Shown here in pieces: positions 23,066 through 35,963 of a stretch of 64,000 bases of DNA. Under the pieces are notes generated by a model. That model saw only the letters and a list, made by a program, of their open reading frames with translations, was not told the origin of the DNA and searched no databases. The DNA lies in assembly GCF_032062135.1 (NCBI RefSeq), contig NC_092861.1:141099657-141163656 (forward strand), given 5' to 3'. A program made the position numbers and the translations under genes. Source of the DNA: Pyxicephalus adspersus (taxonomy: Eukaryota > Chordata > Amphibia > Anura > Pyxicephalidae). The number at the start of each line of letters is the position of its first letter. The stretch's first letter is position 1.

Positions 23066-23850
23066 GTAACAAATTGTTTTGAATGAAACCCAAAATGTGT
23101 TGTGAAGAGGTTCAGTCTACATCAATAAGTCGTTACCATACTGATATGGAAAAACAATACCTCTGTCCATGGTGAGATGATCTAGAAGGTTTTTTTAAGT
23201 ATAAAAGTTACAAAGTAAAAGATTAGGAGATAGCGCAAAGCAAAACACACGTGTGGAGACCCAATGGCATGATCAAAAGGTTCCATTTAATCTGAAATTC
23301 AGTACAGATGCCAAGTGGGGCTCCAAAAAGATATATTGTTCTTGTTACATTAAATCAGCATTGTAGAAACAACATGACATTACATCCGAATTTACTACAA
23401 CTAATGGAGACCTAATTCTTACTATTATCTCAACCGACTCCACCAAGGCTGGATAATAACAGCCACCATCACAAACACAAATTCCAAGAATATCTAGAAC
23501 AGACACTGGCAGTACCAGCGTCTCCTCAAACCACTTTAATAAGAGAACCAGTCATTCATTAGCTAAAGCATAGAATCAACCCAAATCAATAGTAAAATCA
23601 ATAGAATATATCTAATAATTAATCTTCTTTATTAATACTAATTGGCATTGTTAGATATATCTAATAAAAAAGTGGTTGAGGATTATTCACTGCTATTTAC
23701 AATGCATGCACCTGGAAGATTCTCTATCAAGGGATATTTGATAAATGTCAAATATATTGCTATATAAATAGACCCCACTGTCCCTTGCGGTCCTGCATCC
23801 TGACATAGGGTTTCCAGGGATGTGTACGTTTCGACACACATTATGAAAAC

Positions 23851-23905
23851 ACAATCCATTTCTGGTTTGCTGGTTGACCTAGGTTCACTGATGAAAGTGT
23901 ATCTT
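23851..23905. mobile_element. Fold-back MITE, half copy
   Basis: AATCCATTTCTGGTTTGCTGG and TCACTGATGAAAGTGTATCT match the right half of the family. The left half is absent. Confidence 0.7.
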
Positions 23906-24798
23906 GAAGTGTCTGCAGTTTTGGGACTAACATCACTTGGCAGAACTGGTGGCATAACACCAATGGTCACCAATTGGTTGTAACTTGCATTTCCCGCTGA
24001 CACCAATGATTTTGTTTCAAGGCCTTAAGAGATGAAAATGATTCCCCCAGTGGTAGCAGAAAGGCTATTTTAGAAGATCCGGTAAACTCCTGTAGCTTGC
24101 CTTCATTTATCCCTGCTTAACCAAAGCAACAAAGATTTTAAACATCCGACTACCTGTATTGGGACAAAAAATTTACTGATCTGGCAACAATTAATCATCA
24201 GTTGTTGAGGCCACCATTTGGTGATAGAGCCAATGTTAGATAAAACTGCCACTTGGCCATAAATGGTCCATATCAACCAGTCTAGGTTGGGATTTTTCCA
24301 CTGATTTTCATATTCCACAGAAACTTCGGGCAAACGACCATGGCCCATTTAATTTGTTGCTAAACTGATATTCTATTTTGTTAGTGGGAAATATGAACAC
24401 TGTTTTTAGTCTTAAAGAGGCATGATCCCAAATGTCATGAATTAATTTACACATAGGTCTTATTTTTGGACCCGTAGTGGGAAATGAAGCCTCTCTAAGG
24501 CAAGGTCAGCTTTATTGGTTTGCCTGCCACCATCCAAGCATTACGTGCAACTCCTATAATTGCTTATTTATATAGATGTTCTCAACTTCAGGTTGACCAC
24601 TGGTTAGAAGCCTTCATTGCTGATCTAGCCAAAGCTTTAAGTTAAAACACCAAGAACTGATATCCTGGTAATTTTTTTCCTTTATAAACTATACGTTTTA
24701 ATTTTGTTTTTATTTATTTAATTAAACCTCCAAAAAGAGTTTAATTATAATGCGATCCATGTACATTGATAATGACCTTGTTTATTTTATGCAGACTG

Positions 24799-24828
24799 TC
24801 TTGGAGAGCTTTAATAAATCCAGGGCCA
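24799..24828. mobile_element. Fold-back MITE, terminal fragment
   Basis: CTTGGAGAGCTTTAATAAAT followed by CCAGGGCC: only the right terminus is present. Confidence 0.75.
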
Positions 24829-25914
24829 TTGTGTTTTAGCTACATAGGGTGTATATGTGCAGGTTACAATTAAAAAAGGATTTCAGCTTGTGATATATTG
24901 AAAATAACTATATTTCAGGTTTCAGTTATATTCCCTCTTAATTTCTTGTGTCCACAGGACAGGAATTGAGTGGAAACTTCCCCCAGCAGGGGATATGTGT
25001 CCACTCTATATACATCTAAAGTGAGAATTGATTTGTATCGAGTGATGTACACTTTGATAAAAGATTTGTTAGTTGTAACAAACACTTTTTTTTCTTGGCC
25101 CCATGATAAAGCATTTTTGACTGCAGCAAAGCCTTTATTCATAAATTATAAATTTGATTGCTAAACAATATTTTTGCTGATGTCTAGTACTGAGCCCGCT
25201 GTAGTCTGGAGAGACAATAATTGGTATAAGATGTTCAATTCTTACCACTTGTTACTTGTTTTGTGCAGAGAACATTGAAAATGCATACAGTGAAATATCA
25301 GAAACCTTGTTAAGTTCTCTATGTATCAGGGGACAATGTCTGAGCATCATGAAAGGCAGATGGAATGTGCCTGTATTCTGAATGAGGATGATCCAACTTT
25401 TTAATTTGCTCAGTACCCTTGGGTGTTCCATCACAGCATCGAGCGGCTGCAAACTGCATGTTGTATCTGTAATATACATAACAGCCTTCATTGCCTCTCT
25501 GCATGGCTAAAGGTCTTTGCTTTATAAAGAAGACATCAGTCACTCCTTCCTTGCTATCTACTCTATTGTTATGATAATTGAACTATGACTGATGTCTACA
25601 GTGTCCAGATAATCTTTGATTAGCAAGGAATATATTCTTATGCTTTTATAAGATGTAAAGTGTATCTTGGGGCAAAATAAAAAACATTTAATAAAAATGT
25701 ATATATAACAATATGTACAATATGCACCTAATTTCTGCATTTTCTTTTATCTGTGTTTTATATTTTTTGCAGTAATATGCTTGTTAATATATCAGAAAAT
25801 GAATCAGGTTGTAATTTTCTGTTGTAGGCTGACAGCACACAACATTTTTGGCTTGAAATTGCAGATGGTGTCAGAACTGCTTTTCTGTACTTTGTTTTTG
25901 TTTACTGACAGTAT

Positions 25915-25998
25915 ATGTGTATATATATATATATTATCTATTATATTAGGATATTAGAATATTTATAACATATGTATATATATATCTATATATATATT

Positions 25999-26037
<39 letters not shown>

Positions 26038-26040
26038 TAA
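25915..26040. repeat. TA-rich low-complexity tract
   Basis: Two blocks of TA dinucleotides separated by an AT-rich spacer. No gene signal. Confidence 0.9.
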
Positions 26041-27112
26041 CCTGCAACTGCTTTGCAGTCCCTTCCCGCCTAAGTGTTACCAGTAATGGAAGAATGGCAT
26101 TTCTCAGGTAAGTTTCCCGATAGTAACCAAAGCAAACAATGTTTGTGTCATGTGTGTTAACACAGTTGCCTGAAGTCTCTAATTGAAAAGCCTGTGGCAG
26201 GGTAACCCAACAAGAACACAACTGGAAGACAGAACGAAAGTTCCCACCCTTTAACAATAGAGTTAATGAAACATTTAAAAAGTAGATTACTGTTGAAGTT
26301 TAAATGAAAATATACCTGTTGGGTTCACATATACGTTAATACCACATTATCTGCTAATATATGTTTGGTGGTTTAACTTGTATTGCGTTTTTCCATGACT
26401 TTTAAACCAACCTGTTTAAATAGCAGTTCTGTGCATGACTATTACATGGCATTTGTCATATGTTTCTCTGCATTACGCCTGCCCTGTAGAATGCAATTTC
26501 ATGGCCTAACGCACATGTGGAATATCTGCCTTTTGAAGCATTTCATAGACATGAAGCAAATGTATTATTAGAATGCTATTAATAGAACATACACTCAGAA
26601 CTCCAGGAAACTGTAAAGTGGTCACCTTGAGGGATTCAATGGGAATCCCAAATTGAAGGTCATAGCGGATTATAGGGAGAGAATCCTCACCCCCTGGAGA
26701 AAAGTTGCCTGATAAGGATGACATGTGTATATATATTTGGTGATGTCTAATCATAAAGTCTATCATTTCCTTTTTAGGGGCACTGCATCACCAAAATCAG
26801 TTATTCTTGTTCTATTAACTCCATGGGGCTATCACCAGTGGATTCTGTGCTAGATTACCCAGAGGGGAAGGTTGATGATATGAAGGCTTGGCTGGCTTCA
26901 ATTCTTCTTCCTGAATGTGAAGTGGTAAGTGGTTCATTGGACCTGTTTACTAAGGGGTCAAATATACTCAACTGTATATATAAGGGGTCAAATATTACTC
27001 AACTAAGGGTAGGCTGCAATCAGACTGCAAAATACTATGTAATGTATAGCAGACTTCCCTCTATCCAAAAAGAAAATGTAAGAGGACCGTAAGACAGCTA
27101 CAGATATGGTTA

Positions 27113-27307
27113 CAGTGCTTAACCCAGAATTTTTTTTAAGCCGGGTGGGAAGAAATTGTAGGCGGGTGGAAGCTCATGAATTGTGACCCAACTCTTCAGT
27201 AACCTGAATTATGACCCAACTCTTCAGTAACCACCCAAAAACAGCCGGGTGGTTGCTGAAAAGTGCCAGGTGGTGCACCCAGCTAAAATGGGCTGGGGAG
27301 AACACTG
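27113..27307. mobile_element. hAT-like MITE with CAGTG ends
   Basis: Left CAGTGCTTAACCCAG, right CTGGGGAGAACACTG: inverted ends of about 15 bases. The interior repeats a short unit (ACCCAACTCTTCAGTAACC) twice. A fragment of the same family is at 6862-6985. Confidence 0.7.
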
Positions 27308-28629
27308 AGTTAAAAAAAATATAAACTGCCCTACCTGTTAAAAAATTGTAATTCTCTGAATTTACTGGTAATCTGTAAATCATAGCTGACATGATGATCA
27401 CATGTTCAGGGAGCACTTTAATTTTTACTAATCTTAAGTAGGGACATGCGGTGTCATTGAAAGCTCGGGACTGTAGTCACCAGGCCCACAAATTGTCATC
27501 TAGGCACTAACATGTTGGAGGTTTATTATTGTATCCAAGGCATGACATGTGGTGCTGGAAAAGGGTTAATAAACTATTTTATACTTTACCACGCACCAAT
27601 ATCAAGTGTTGGTTAGCAGTACTGAAGTCATTGAGGAAACATGTCAGCCTGAAAGGAAGCCATACAGCCTGGCACGTTTTATTTTTGTTCTGACAAAAGA
27701 TTACAGGTTCTGGAAAGATTACAGGTGAAAAGCAGCACACACATCCCTCCCTAAGACTGGGGTCTTCCCAAATATAACAAATTAAAAGGAAAAATTCTAA
27801 ATCTTACAAATGACAAAAGCCTGTCTGGTTCTCTTAAAAGCTGAAGTTTGCTCAGATATTGCCATTAAATATGAACATTTTTGGGTTGTAGCTGCATAGT
27901 ACAGGTAATTGCTCATTTAGTCCAGAGGAGCTGTAAAGCGGAGGAATTTTTTGAATCTGCAAGCTTTCTAACCACTGGCCATAGGGTCCTAGCAACTCCT
28001 CTTCATAAGTCAAGTGCGGAGGGTCCGGCATTGTAAGTAAGAATGACGAAGACCCATTCATATTCTAAAAGCAGAATGTCCTACCCATATTCCAGAAGCA
28101 AAGCTTAGTAGACTTTTGGATAATAAAGACTAAGGTAAATATTACTCTACTTTAAATTCCCCTTTTTTGCTCCTTTTCATGTTGCTTTTGTAGACTGAAG
28201 TGACTCCTGTTGTCCATATCTTTTTCCTCACTTATAAATAATACATTTATCCAAACAACTTCCCTGGGTGTGTTATTTTATGATTGGTATCCACAATCTT
28301 CAATATAAACCACTGTGTGATAAAGACACAGCTTTCTAAACCATTAATTACAAAATGAGCTATTTTACACCTTTGACCACCTTTATTGTTCTTGGCTATA
28401 AAGACCTTGTGATGTATGCATTAAATAGCAGCAATCATTTATATTAATACACCTAAACCCATCATTACACGTAAGAAACAGAACTTCTATTAGCATTCAC
28501 AGGACGCCTGAAGGTAAAGCTGAGGTTCAGTTAAGAATGTCTGGTAAAAGCTTAATCATCAGGGGTTTTAGAAGATTAAAAACTGGCTTATGCCTGTTTA
28601 AGTAGAGTACACCACGGGAAGATGTGGCG

Positions 28630-29010
28630 TTAAGCTCATAAAGGAGCAGGCTAATGAAAATTAAAAACAAAATGAGATCTAATGATGTGTTTCAGGAAAG
28701 GAACACATAGAAGGTTCTGGAATGTAAAAAGAAAAAAAATGCTCGAAGACAAGGAAAGAGAAATTGTATTCAACTTTTATAACTTATATACAAATTGTAA
28801 GCCATGCAATGAAGAATAGTGATAACCAATAAACATGTAGCATGTACTACAGGGGTAGGCAAACTTTTTGGACAATAAGTTTTAATATTTGACAAATGGG
28901 CCGGGCCAGTAGCAGACTGTTTGTATGAACTGATATGAATTACATGTAAAAGCCATTACGTAAAAGTAGAAACCCTGAGATGCATACTGGGAGCATATGC
29001 TAACTGCTTT
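28630..29010. repeat. Local duplication copy 1 (partner at 30.7 kb)
   Basis: CTCATAAAGGAGCAG, AAAATGAGATCTAATGATGT, CCATGCAATGAAGA and GATAACCAATAAACATGTAG recur in the same order about 2.05 kb downstream. A decayed repeat beginning CAGGGGTAGGCAAAC lies inside both copies. Confidence 0.9.
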
Positions 29011-29282
29011 ATACTTTTGTTGTTTGCCCACACATTGTTCTTTTGCACCAGTCCACACTCCCATTTATTGGCAATCTGATAATCCTGGAACCCTCCTGCT
29101 GGTTATGCTAGAACTCTTGTAACAGCCTGGAGTTTGTTCCAGCAGATGCAGTCCTGAAGCTGTTATACCTGTATTTCTATTCACATATTTAATGCATAGC
29201 TTACTGTTTTCTAGAACAGTAGGCTGTATTACCTGTATGCATTTTTATAATAACTTCCAATATGAGAAGCAAAGTCCCTTCC

Positions 29283-29390
29283 ATGCCTCTAACTAACTTA
29301 GATTTTGATGTCCTGCTCTGAGCCTCTTTTGACACTTTTTAGACCTAAACCTTACCATTTTAATGGTGTGCATATTGAGGCCAAAACACA
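29283..29390 (+). repeat. Left arm of a large palindrome around a MITE
   Basis: Inverse complement of 29673-29803. The best part is CACTTTTTAGACCTAAACCT and TTTAATGGTGTGCATATTGA, nearly identical over about 60 bases, with a weaker outer part around ATGTCCTGCTC. Confidence 0.9.
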
Positions 29391-29616
29391 TTGGCCCTGA
29401 TTTATTAAAGCTCTCCAAGGCTGGAGAGAATACACTTTCATCAGTGAAGCTGGGTGATCCAGCAAACCTGGAATGGATCTGGTCCAGGATTCAAAACTTT
29501 TGCTGGCTAAAAGCAAATGATTTTAAAAAACCCTTTCCATGTTTTCTGGATCACCCAGCTTCACTTCTGAAAGTGTATTCTCTCAAGCCTTGGAGAGCTT
29601 TAGTAAATCAGAGCCA
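29391..29616. mobile_element. Fold-back MITE, copy 7, at the centre of a palindrome
   Basis: GGCCCTGATTTATTAAAGCT to CTTTAGTAAATCAGAGCC. It sits in the loop between the arms 29283-29390 and 29673-29803, immediately next to the left arm. Confidence 0.9.
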
Positions 29617-29672
29617 TTGTGTGTGTGCATTGTAGTGTGTTGTAGTAACTTTACACGCGTTATGCACTAACA

Positions 29673-29803
29673 GGGTGTGTTTTGGCCTCAATATGCACAC
29701 CATTAAATTGGTAAGGTTCAGGTCTAAAAAGTGTTAAACGAGGCCCCGAGCAGGACATTAAAATATAAGTTAATTATGCACTAACATTGTGTGAGTTAGG
29801 CAT
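29673..29803 (-). repeat. Right arm of a large palindrome around a MITE
   Basis: TGTGTTTTGGCCTCAATATG and GGTCTAAAAAGTGTTAAACG pair with the left arm. It carries about 20 extra bases near its outer end relative to the left arm. Confidence 0.9.
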
Positions 29804-30178
29804 AGTGTACACTAACTATGTTCCATATTTAAAATGCCAAATAATGCAAGTGTGTAAAATATCTATTCATGATAATATATCAGTACACATGAGAGGTATT
29901 TTTGAAATCATGTGTTTGGATGCCCAAAAAATGACAACATGCACTCCTTGGGCACTCAAACACAATGAAAGTATGTAAAGGGGCCTCAATGCCTCCATTG
30001 AAAATAGTCGTTTATGTTGAAGTATCTATGCTTATAGGAATTTGATTGATCTCTATTCATTGCCACACAAGGACCAGTGGGCTGGTTGGTTTTGAAATAT
30101 ATCCAGATAAATACTTACAAGTGTCATGTGCACTTTTCCAGGTGGTAAACAAACATCTGCATAAACTAGACCTTAGTG

Positions 30179-30460
30179 CAGTGTTTCTCAACCTTTTTAA
30201 CAAGTGAGAACCCTTGAAATAACTTTCAGGTCTTCTGAAAACCCCTGCTATAATTATTATATCCACAGCTCACAGTACATTAGTAAGGTGGTCAGTGGGA
30301 AGAAAGCTTCTTTCATTGCTGGGCGTTGGGAAGATCGTCTCCTTTACAGATAGCCAAAGAGATCACTGGTGTTACCTAAACTGACCTAAGAGGCAAAAGC
30401 TTCTCATTACTCAAGGAACCCCGAATATACACTGGAAGAGCCCTTTTTTGAGAAACACTG
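30179..30460. mobile_element. hAT-type MITE (TTTCTCAACC family), intact copy
   Basis: CAGTGTTTCTCAACCTTTTT at the left and TTTTTTGAGAAACACTG at the right: clear inverted ends. Flanks CCTTAGTG and CTTTAGTA agree at six of eight bases, a worn 8-bp duplication. This is the best-preserved member in the window. Confidence 0.88.
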
Positions 30461-30678
30461 CTTTAGTATGATACAAGGTATATCAATATGTGTGCAACAA
30501 CTCAATGCACAAGAAGGGCAGGACTCAATGGACCATTAAAGACCCCCCATAGATGTCTATGTGTTGAACACCTAGTGAACACAGAAGAAAGCTTACCTTA
30601 CCAGGACCCCAGCCTGTGCCAGTATTTCCACCATCTAACCATGAATGAATGGTATGCACACCTTGCAGTCATGTAAGT

Positions 30679-31025
30679 TAGGCTCATAAAGGAGCAGCCT
30701 AATGAAAACTAAAAACAAAATGAGATCTAATGATGTGTTTCAAGAACGGAACACATAGAAGGTTCTGGAGTGTAAAGAGAAATAAAATGCTCGAGGACAA
30801 GGTAAGAGAAATTATATATGACATAAAAAAAATTTCAGCCATGCAATGAAGAGTGATGATAACCAATAAACATGTAGCATGTACTGCTGGGGTGGGTAAA
30901 CTTTTTGTATCAGTGGCCACAATGAGTTTTAAATTTTGACAGGCTGGGCCAGTGTCAGATGGATGGAGAGTGTTTGCATGAACTGATATAAATTGCATGT
31001 AAAAGCCATTACCTAGAAGTAAATG
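30679..31025. repeat. Local duplication copy 2 (partner at 28.6 kb)
   Basis: Same order of blocks as 28630-29010 with scattered differences and a decayed AT stretch near 30815-30830. Confidence 0.9.
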
Positions 31026-31254
31026 AGAACTTACATTCAATTGGGAACAGTGTTGTTTGTCCTCCTTTTTTGCCAGTACACAATTTGGACCAATATTTGA
31101 CAAGCCAGATTAAAAGGCCCAATGGGCCGTGCAAAACACTAATTAACCAGTCATAAATCTGTGACATTGGCCTTTAAATAAATCCTTGTTGGGAACCTGA
31201 CGTCAGAATACACAGTTCTGGTTTAAAAGTTATATAAAAGCTAACTTATCCGCC

Positions 31255-31600
31255 TGCTATGATTTGGCACTATTCTGGGAAACAGAAGAAAAGGTTATAC
31301 AAGGTAATCAAATCACTAGACCACCCTCCTACTCATTACAGTCCAGATCCAAGGCGTCAAAGTCATACAAATCCGTATTGCTTACAAGGCGGCGGGATGA
31401 AAAACAAAGCAATAGACCAACAGTTTTCCTGTTACAAAGTAACATTTCCAGCCTTGACAGAAAGCCGCTCTTCTCAGCTAAATAGAATTGAGGATTGCAG
31501 GCCTCAGGAGGTAACTGTGCTGTTATCACCGCTCTCCTTGCTATTCATTAGACTTAGTGCGTCTTTCCCCGGCATGCTGCTCGCTAAGCTGTTTGCAACA
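31255..31600. other. Unique block, candidate conserved non-coding sequence
   Basis: Balanced-composition unique sequence with overlapping open frames on both strands (up to 115 codons from 31259). None resembles a known protein and none has good start context. The 3' part (CTATTCATTAGACTTAGTGC and GCATGCTGCTCGCTAAGC) looks constrained, but only by eye. Confidence 0.25.
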
Positions 31601-32689
31601 CAATAGACAGAAAAGGAACAGTGTCCTAATGCAGGAAAACAAAGGCCTTTGAATGTGATGAGAACACTTGTAACAAACATCCAGAATCAGAACATAAACA
31701 GTATTTATAATAACATGGAAACCTGTTTTCATTCTGTGATTCTTTGGATTACGAAGGCTTAAAAAATAGCGATGTATTCTGCAATGCTTTTCTACGTTGT
31801 GAACATATGCTTTTGTAAATAATAAATACGGACATCTATTCAGATTCAGACATTGGTCACTGGTGTTTTATCAGGTCACATACGCATACTATATTGTATT
31901 TTAAGCCATATTGTGAGCTACAACAGTGCTAGAACTAGAAGTGATAGTTACAATTTCCTACTTAGACTTCTGCAGCTGACTGTAGTGGAGGCCATCAATA
32001 ATATAATTATAATAATATCATATAATAATTATTGATGATTATATAATAATAATATACAAGGAAAGAACCATTCACCTTTCCATATTCTCAACATTCCATT
32101 ACTATCTTTATTTCCCACAGTTCACTGCCCCCCTACTTCCAGGTGAAAATATTCATTGTCTCCTTATGAGCCCAGGTTGCAATGGGCACACCTGAAATTT
32201 ATCTATTGTATTAAATACCAGTTACAGCTCATTACACGAGCACCACTTAGTGCTGTAGACCACCATAAAGATCGGTGGTAGGAAGGGTCACAATTGTGCT
32301 GAACATAGTTTTCTAGATCAAGAACCAGAAGTAATGCCCACATGTGATGCTGAGTCTCCATGGCTGAAAGAACTGTAATCCAATGAATGAAAGAGGTGGG
32401 TTAGGGATAGGTTCAGGCTGGGAAGCAAAGGACTAGATGATGCTGGGCATCTTTCAGAAAAGAAATAATGTGGCTGCCAAGGCTTCTAATGCACACCATG
32501 CATGTGGGAATCTTTCAGGTCCATGTGTTTCAATGGCAGTCACATTCCCTGTTTTATAAATAAAAAAACTATATGTTTGTTTTTTAACTGCATACCATTC
32601 AACTACATTGAGATCGGCGGCTACATTGTTGTATACCATATTGTTAACATCCCATTCCAAGCTGTTCCTCTCTTCTTTTTGTATCAATA

Positions 32690-33745
32690 AGAAGAATTGT
32701 ATCTCGTCTTATTGTATCAATGAATTGAGGTGTGTGGGCATTCCTTATATGCTCAACTTTCTTAATGTCCCACCTCAGCTTCTTTACCAGGTTTACGTCT
32801 TTAATCTGCGTGGGTCGTTGCAATATCCTAGTTCAATTTTTTTTAGCCATTCTGTTGTATATTTGTCATTGTCCTCTCGCATAATCCAATTTCAGCCAAG
32901 CTTTAGGTGTTGCATAAATGGCCTCACATTTTACTATAGAATACTTTGGTATACAGAGAAGATCATGGTCCATTCCATTGACTCCAAACCATTGAATCAA
33001 CATACCTAAATCATTACTCTTCTGTGGCAGTTTGTGCTGATATGTTGTTATTTGGTTTTTGCAAACATGGAGCTGTGCATTATAGCCAAACATCGCCACC
33101 GTGGTATCCTCTGTCCAAAGGAGTTTGTTCCAGAAGGCTTATGTTTTGTTCAGATACAACTTTGCAAACCTAAACCATGTGGTCATGTTCTTTTCAAAGA
33201 GAATAGACTTCTTCCCGGCAATCTTTCCTAACACTTGTTCACTTTTTCTAGTTGGACTGTTACGAACTTTAACATTTAACAAGCCAAGGAGAACTGTAGA
33301 GTCTGTGATGTAGCTATTTGGTTTTGGTTCTTTATATTTTCTTAAGCATTGTCCAGTCTGATCCTGGGGATATGAATTTGCTGAGATACCCAAGCCTGGG
33401 AAGATTGGCAACTGTCTTGAATGTATTCCGTGAATATTTTTTATCACTGTAGAATGATGGACTACATATTGTTTAGAAATTACCATACTTCTTTTTCCAT
33501 TTAATGCATGGCAGCCAACAATTGCTTCTCTAAGATCATTGCTGCCATTTTTCCTCCCTGGCATCGTGTTAACAAACACCTGAATGCTTCAGACCAGCAA
33601 ACTGCCAAAACGTCTGCTTTTTGGAGAGATGATCAAACTTGATGATTATCAGTTATTCAAGTGCATTTGATTAGTCTGGCTGCTACTTACCCTTCTAATT
33701 CCTATAGAAGTGGTAAGGGTTTACTTAATTTTTCACACACTATGT
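32690..33745 (-). mobile_element. Decayed Tc1-like DNA transposon
   Basis: Contains the broken transposase described separately plus upstream non-coding sequence (TGATTAGTCTGGCTGCTACT, TTCACACAC) typical of Tc1 elements between the inverted repeat and the gene. I could not place either terminal inverted repeat with confidence, so the limits are approximate. Confidence 0.7.
32700..33564 (-). pseudogene. Tc1/mariner transposase pseudogene
   Basis: Reading on the minus strand from ATG at 33564-33562: MPGRKNGSNDLREAIVG, then a helix-turn-helix with ISKQYVVHHSTV, matching the paired-type DNA-binding part of Tc1 transposases; next LLNVKVRNSPTRK and a KKNMTTWFRFAKLYLNK segment. A second block near 33099 gives MFGYNAQLHVCKNQ (family form: MFG.NAQ.HVWRK), and a third near 32890-32800 in another frame gives WIMREDNDKYTTEWLKK (catalytic DND of the DDE motif, with a deletion after it). 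The three blocks are in different frames and separated by stops, and the region between the first and last catalytic residues is largely unrecognisable. It cannot encode an active enzyme. Confidence 0.88.
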
Positions 33746-35750
33746 CTGCATTTTGACTTCAGTTCTTGTTTAGTAAATAAAGTCACATGTCATATGTCAT
33801 GTGCCATTAATTATCTGACTATATTTACCTAACTTAGGACCTGCTAAGAACCAGATGATTATTTATTATGTCCCGATATACAAAATCTTACAAAAAAAAT
33901 AGGTATATTTTCCTCTTCTCATGGCTGTATAATACAATTTAGGATTATATTTGGTCCATGGAAATTAGCGATTAGATAATGAATTAACCATCCATAGATT
34001 TTTTTTTTTTCACCTGGCTGATCTGCATGCTTCCCATGTGGCTAGTTATCTGTAGACCAACAGGCAATGCTGGAACTTTTATTTCCACTCTTGGGATAGA
34101 AATCATCTGCTAAGGGACAGTACAGTGTTATGGCCTTTCCCAGCAGCACATTTTTTCGCTGTGACTATTAAAATTTAAATTCCATGTGACTCGTTATATC
34201 TAAAAAAACACTAAAAACCACTGCAGGCATTATCACAAATTGAGGTTCACCCACATTTACCCTCTATTTCCCTTTAACTTTTTCAGCTACAGATAACGGC
34301 TAATGTAAAGTTTAGGTTACATCCTTATTAATTGTGAACTGAATGTACAACTATGAAAGGTGAGTGATCACTGGCTGGAAATGTTACTGTGATCTTATAA
34401 ACCATTAGAAATGTAGAAAAATAGGAGGGAAGCCATGTTTCATAAATGCGGTGAATGTTCCAGTCACCTCTGATTGCTAAAACTGTGAAATGATTTCCTC
34501 CTGTATAATACCACTCACGGAGACAGCTTTTCTCATGGACTGTCAGACCTGTAAGCCTGACTTTTTTTCTGCAGTTATACAATAACAGCTAAAATCTGGA
34601 GCAGCTTAGATCGCTGTCACTGCTAGTGATGTCAAAATACCTCCAGCCTTCCTAAAACATTCAAACTTTCCTTAGAACTGTCAAAAGTGCAAGCATTGAT
34701 CTAGTAGCTGATCGGAGCTTTGATGTGCCAAAAGCTGCGCAGGAACTTATGGAAAAGTATTTTATGTAGTTATTTCATGTTTGTTCTTTAAACATATTGT
34801 CCTAATCTGGGACATGTTGTAGAAGAATGGGAATTATGAAAGGCTGGTAATAATCAATGTTAAAAAGTAGACTTTTTCATCTTCCAAGCACCATTGTGTT
34901 ACAGAAAAAAACCTGCCCAATCAGCATTTTCACATCTGGATCTGTTAGACGTAAGTATTAAAAGTTTATACTTTTGACATATAATATTGGTTAAGCCAGT
35001 ACATGTTGGCATGTGGAGAGTACTAGCACATTGCTATTACAGGAAGGGTTGAGTTGATGGCATGCAGACTTTGATTGACAGATTACCTCTTCCTTCTTGG
35101 TAAAATGATTTAACCCAGTAGGAGAATATGGGCCATCTGAGACTTGCTGATGGCCACAGCATTGTACTGCAAATTCATCTATGTTCCCAACTTCTCTGCA
35201 TTCAATTTAATGTTGTTTCAGTTCCTGGAAGGCAACATGCTGCTGCTGGCCATGTAGTTGCTTTTCCTCCTTTACAAGAAGAACTCTACTGCAAACGCAA
35301 GGGCAATGGGTTGACACTTGTCACATAATCCTTTGGGTGCACCAAATCTTCTTGTATCCCATATTCACTCTAAATGGCAACAATTACATATTTATATTGT
35401 TGGAAGCACCCTGAGACCTCATGATTGTCCTACAGACACTTATCCACCACTATTATGACTCCAAGTGGTATTCCACCAGGAGCAATAGCAAAGTCTTTGC
35501 CTTACAGAATGGTAGATTGTGAGCTAAGAAATTTATTGTTACACAAATTTGAAAAGTTGAAAATATAGCTTCAAGTTATTTGTTAATATTGTCACCAAAA
35601 TTACTGGGAGGTCAGGGGGACTGGTAGGAACTTGTTCCAAATGAAAATAATGTAGCCCTCGTTTGCTTTAAACATGTTTTCCCAACTAGGCATTTATAGA
35701 TCTTCCGTCCAGTAATTTTATCAATATATGTAACATGTTGTCCCAGCTAT

Positions 35751-35963
35751 GGGCCTGATTTATTAAAGCTCACCGAGGCTGGAGAAGATATACTTTCATC
35801 AGTAAACTTGGTTTATCCACCAACCTGGGATGGATTTCATAAAAGTAATTTGCTGTTTGTTAACAAATGTTTTCATCATGGACTAAATCCATTCCAGGTT
35901 TGCAGCGTCACAGATCAAAGTGTATCCTCCCCAGCCTTAGAGAGCTTTAATAAAATAGGCCCT
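35751..35963. mobile_element. Fold-back MITE, copy 8
   Basis: GGGCCTGATTTATTAAAGCT to AGCTTTAATAAAATAGGCCC, with TA at both flanks. Slightly shortened right half. Confidence 0.88.

Noticed and set aside
30699..31103. Minus-strand open frame of 134 codons
   Set aside because: It lies in the duplicated, repeat-containing segment; the partner copy at 28.6 kb does not keep the frame and the peptide resembles nothing known.
31259..31606. Plus-strand open frame of 115 codons
   Set aside because: Overlapped by frames on both strands with no recognisable domain and no splice context; reported only as a possible non-coding conserved block.
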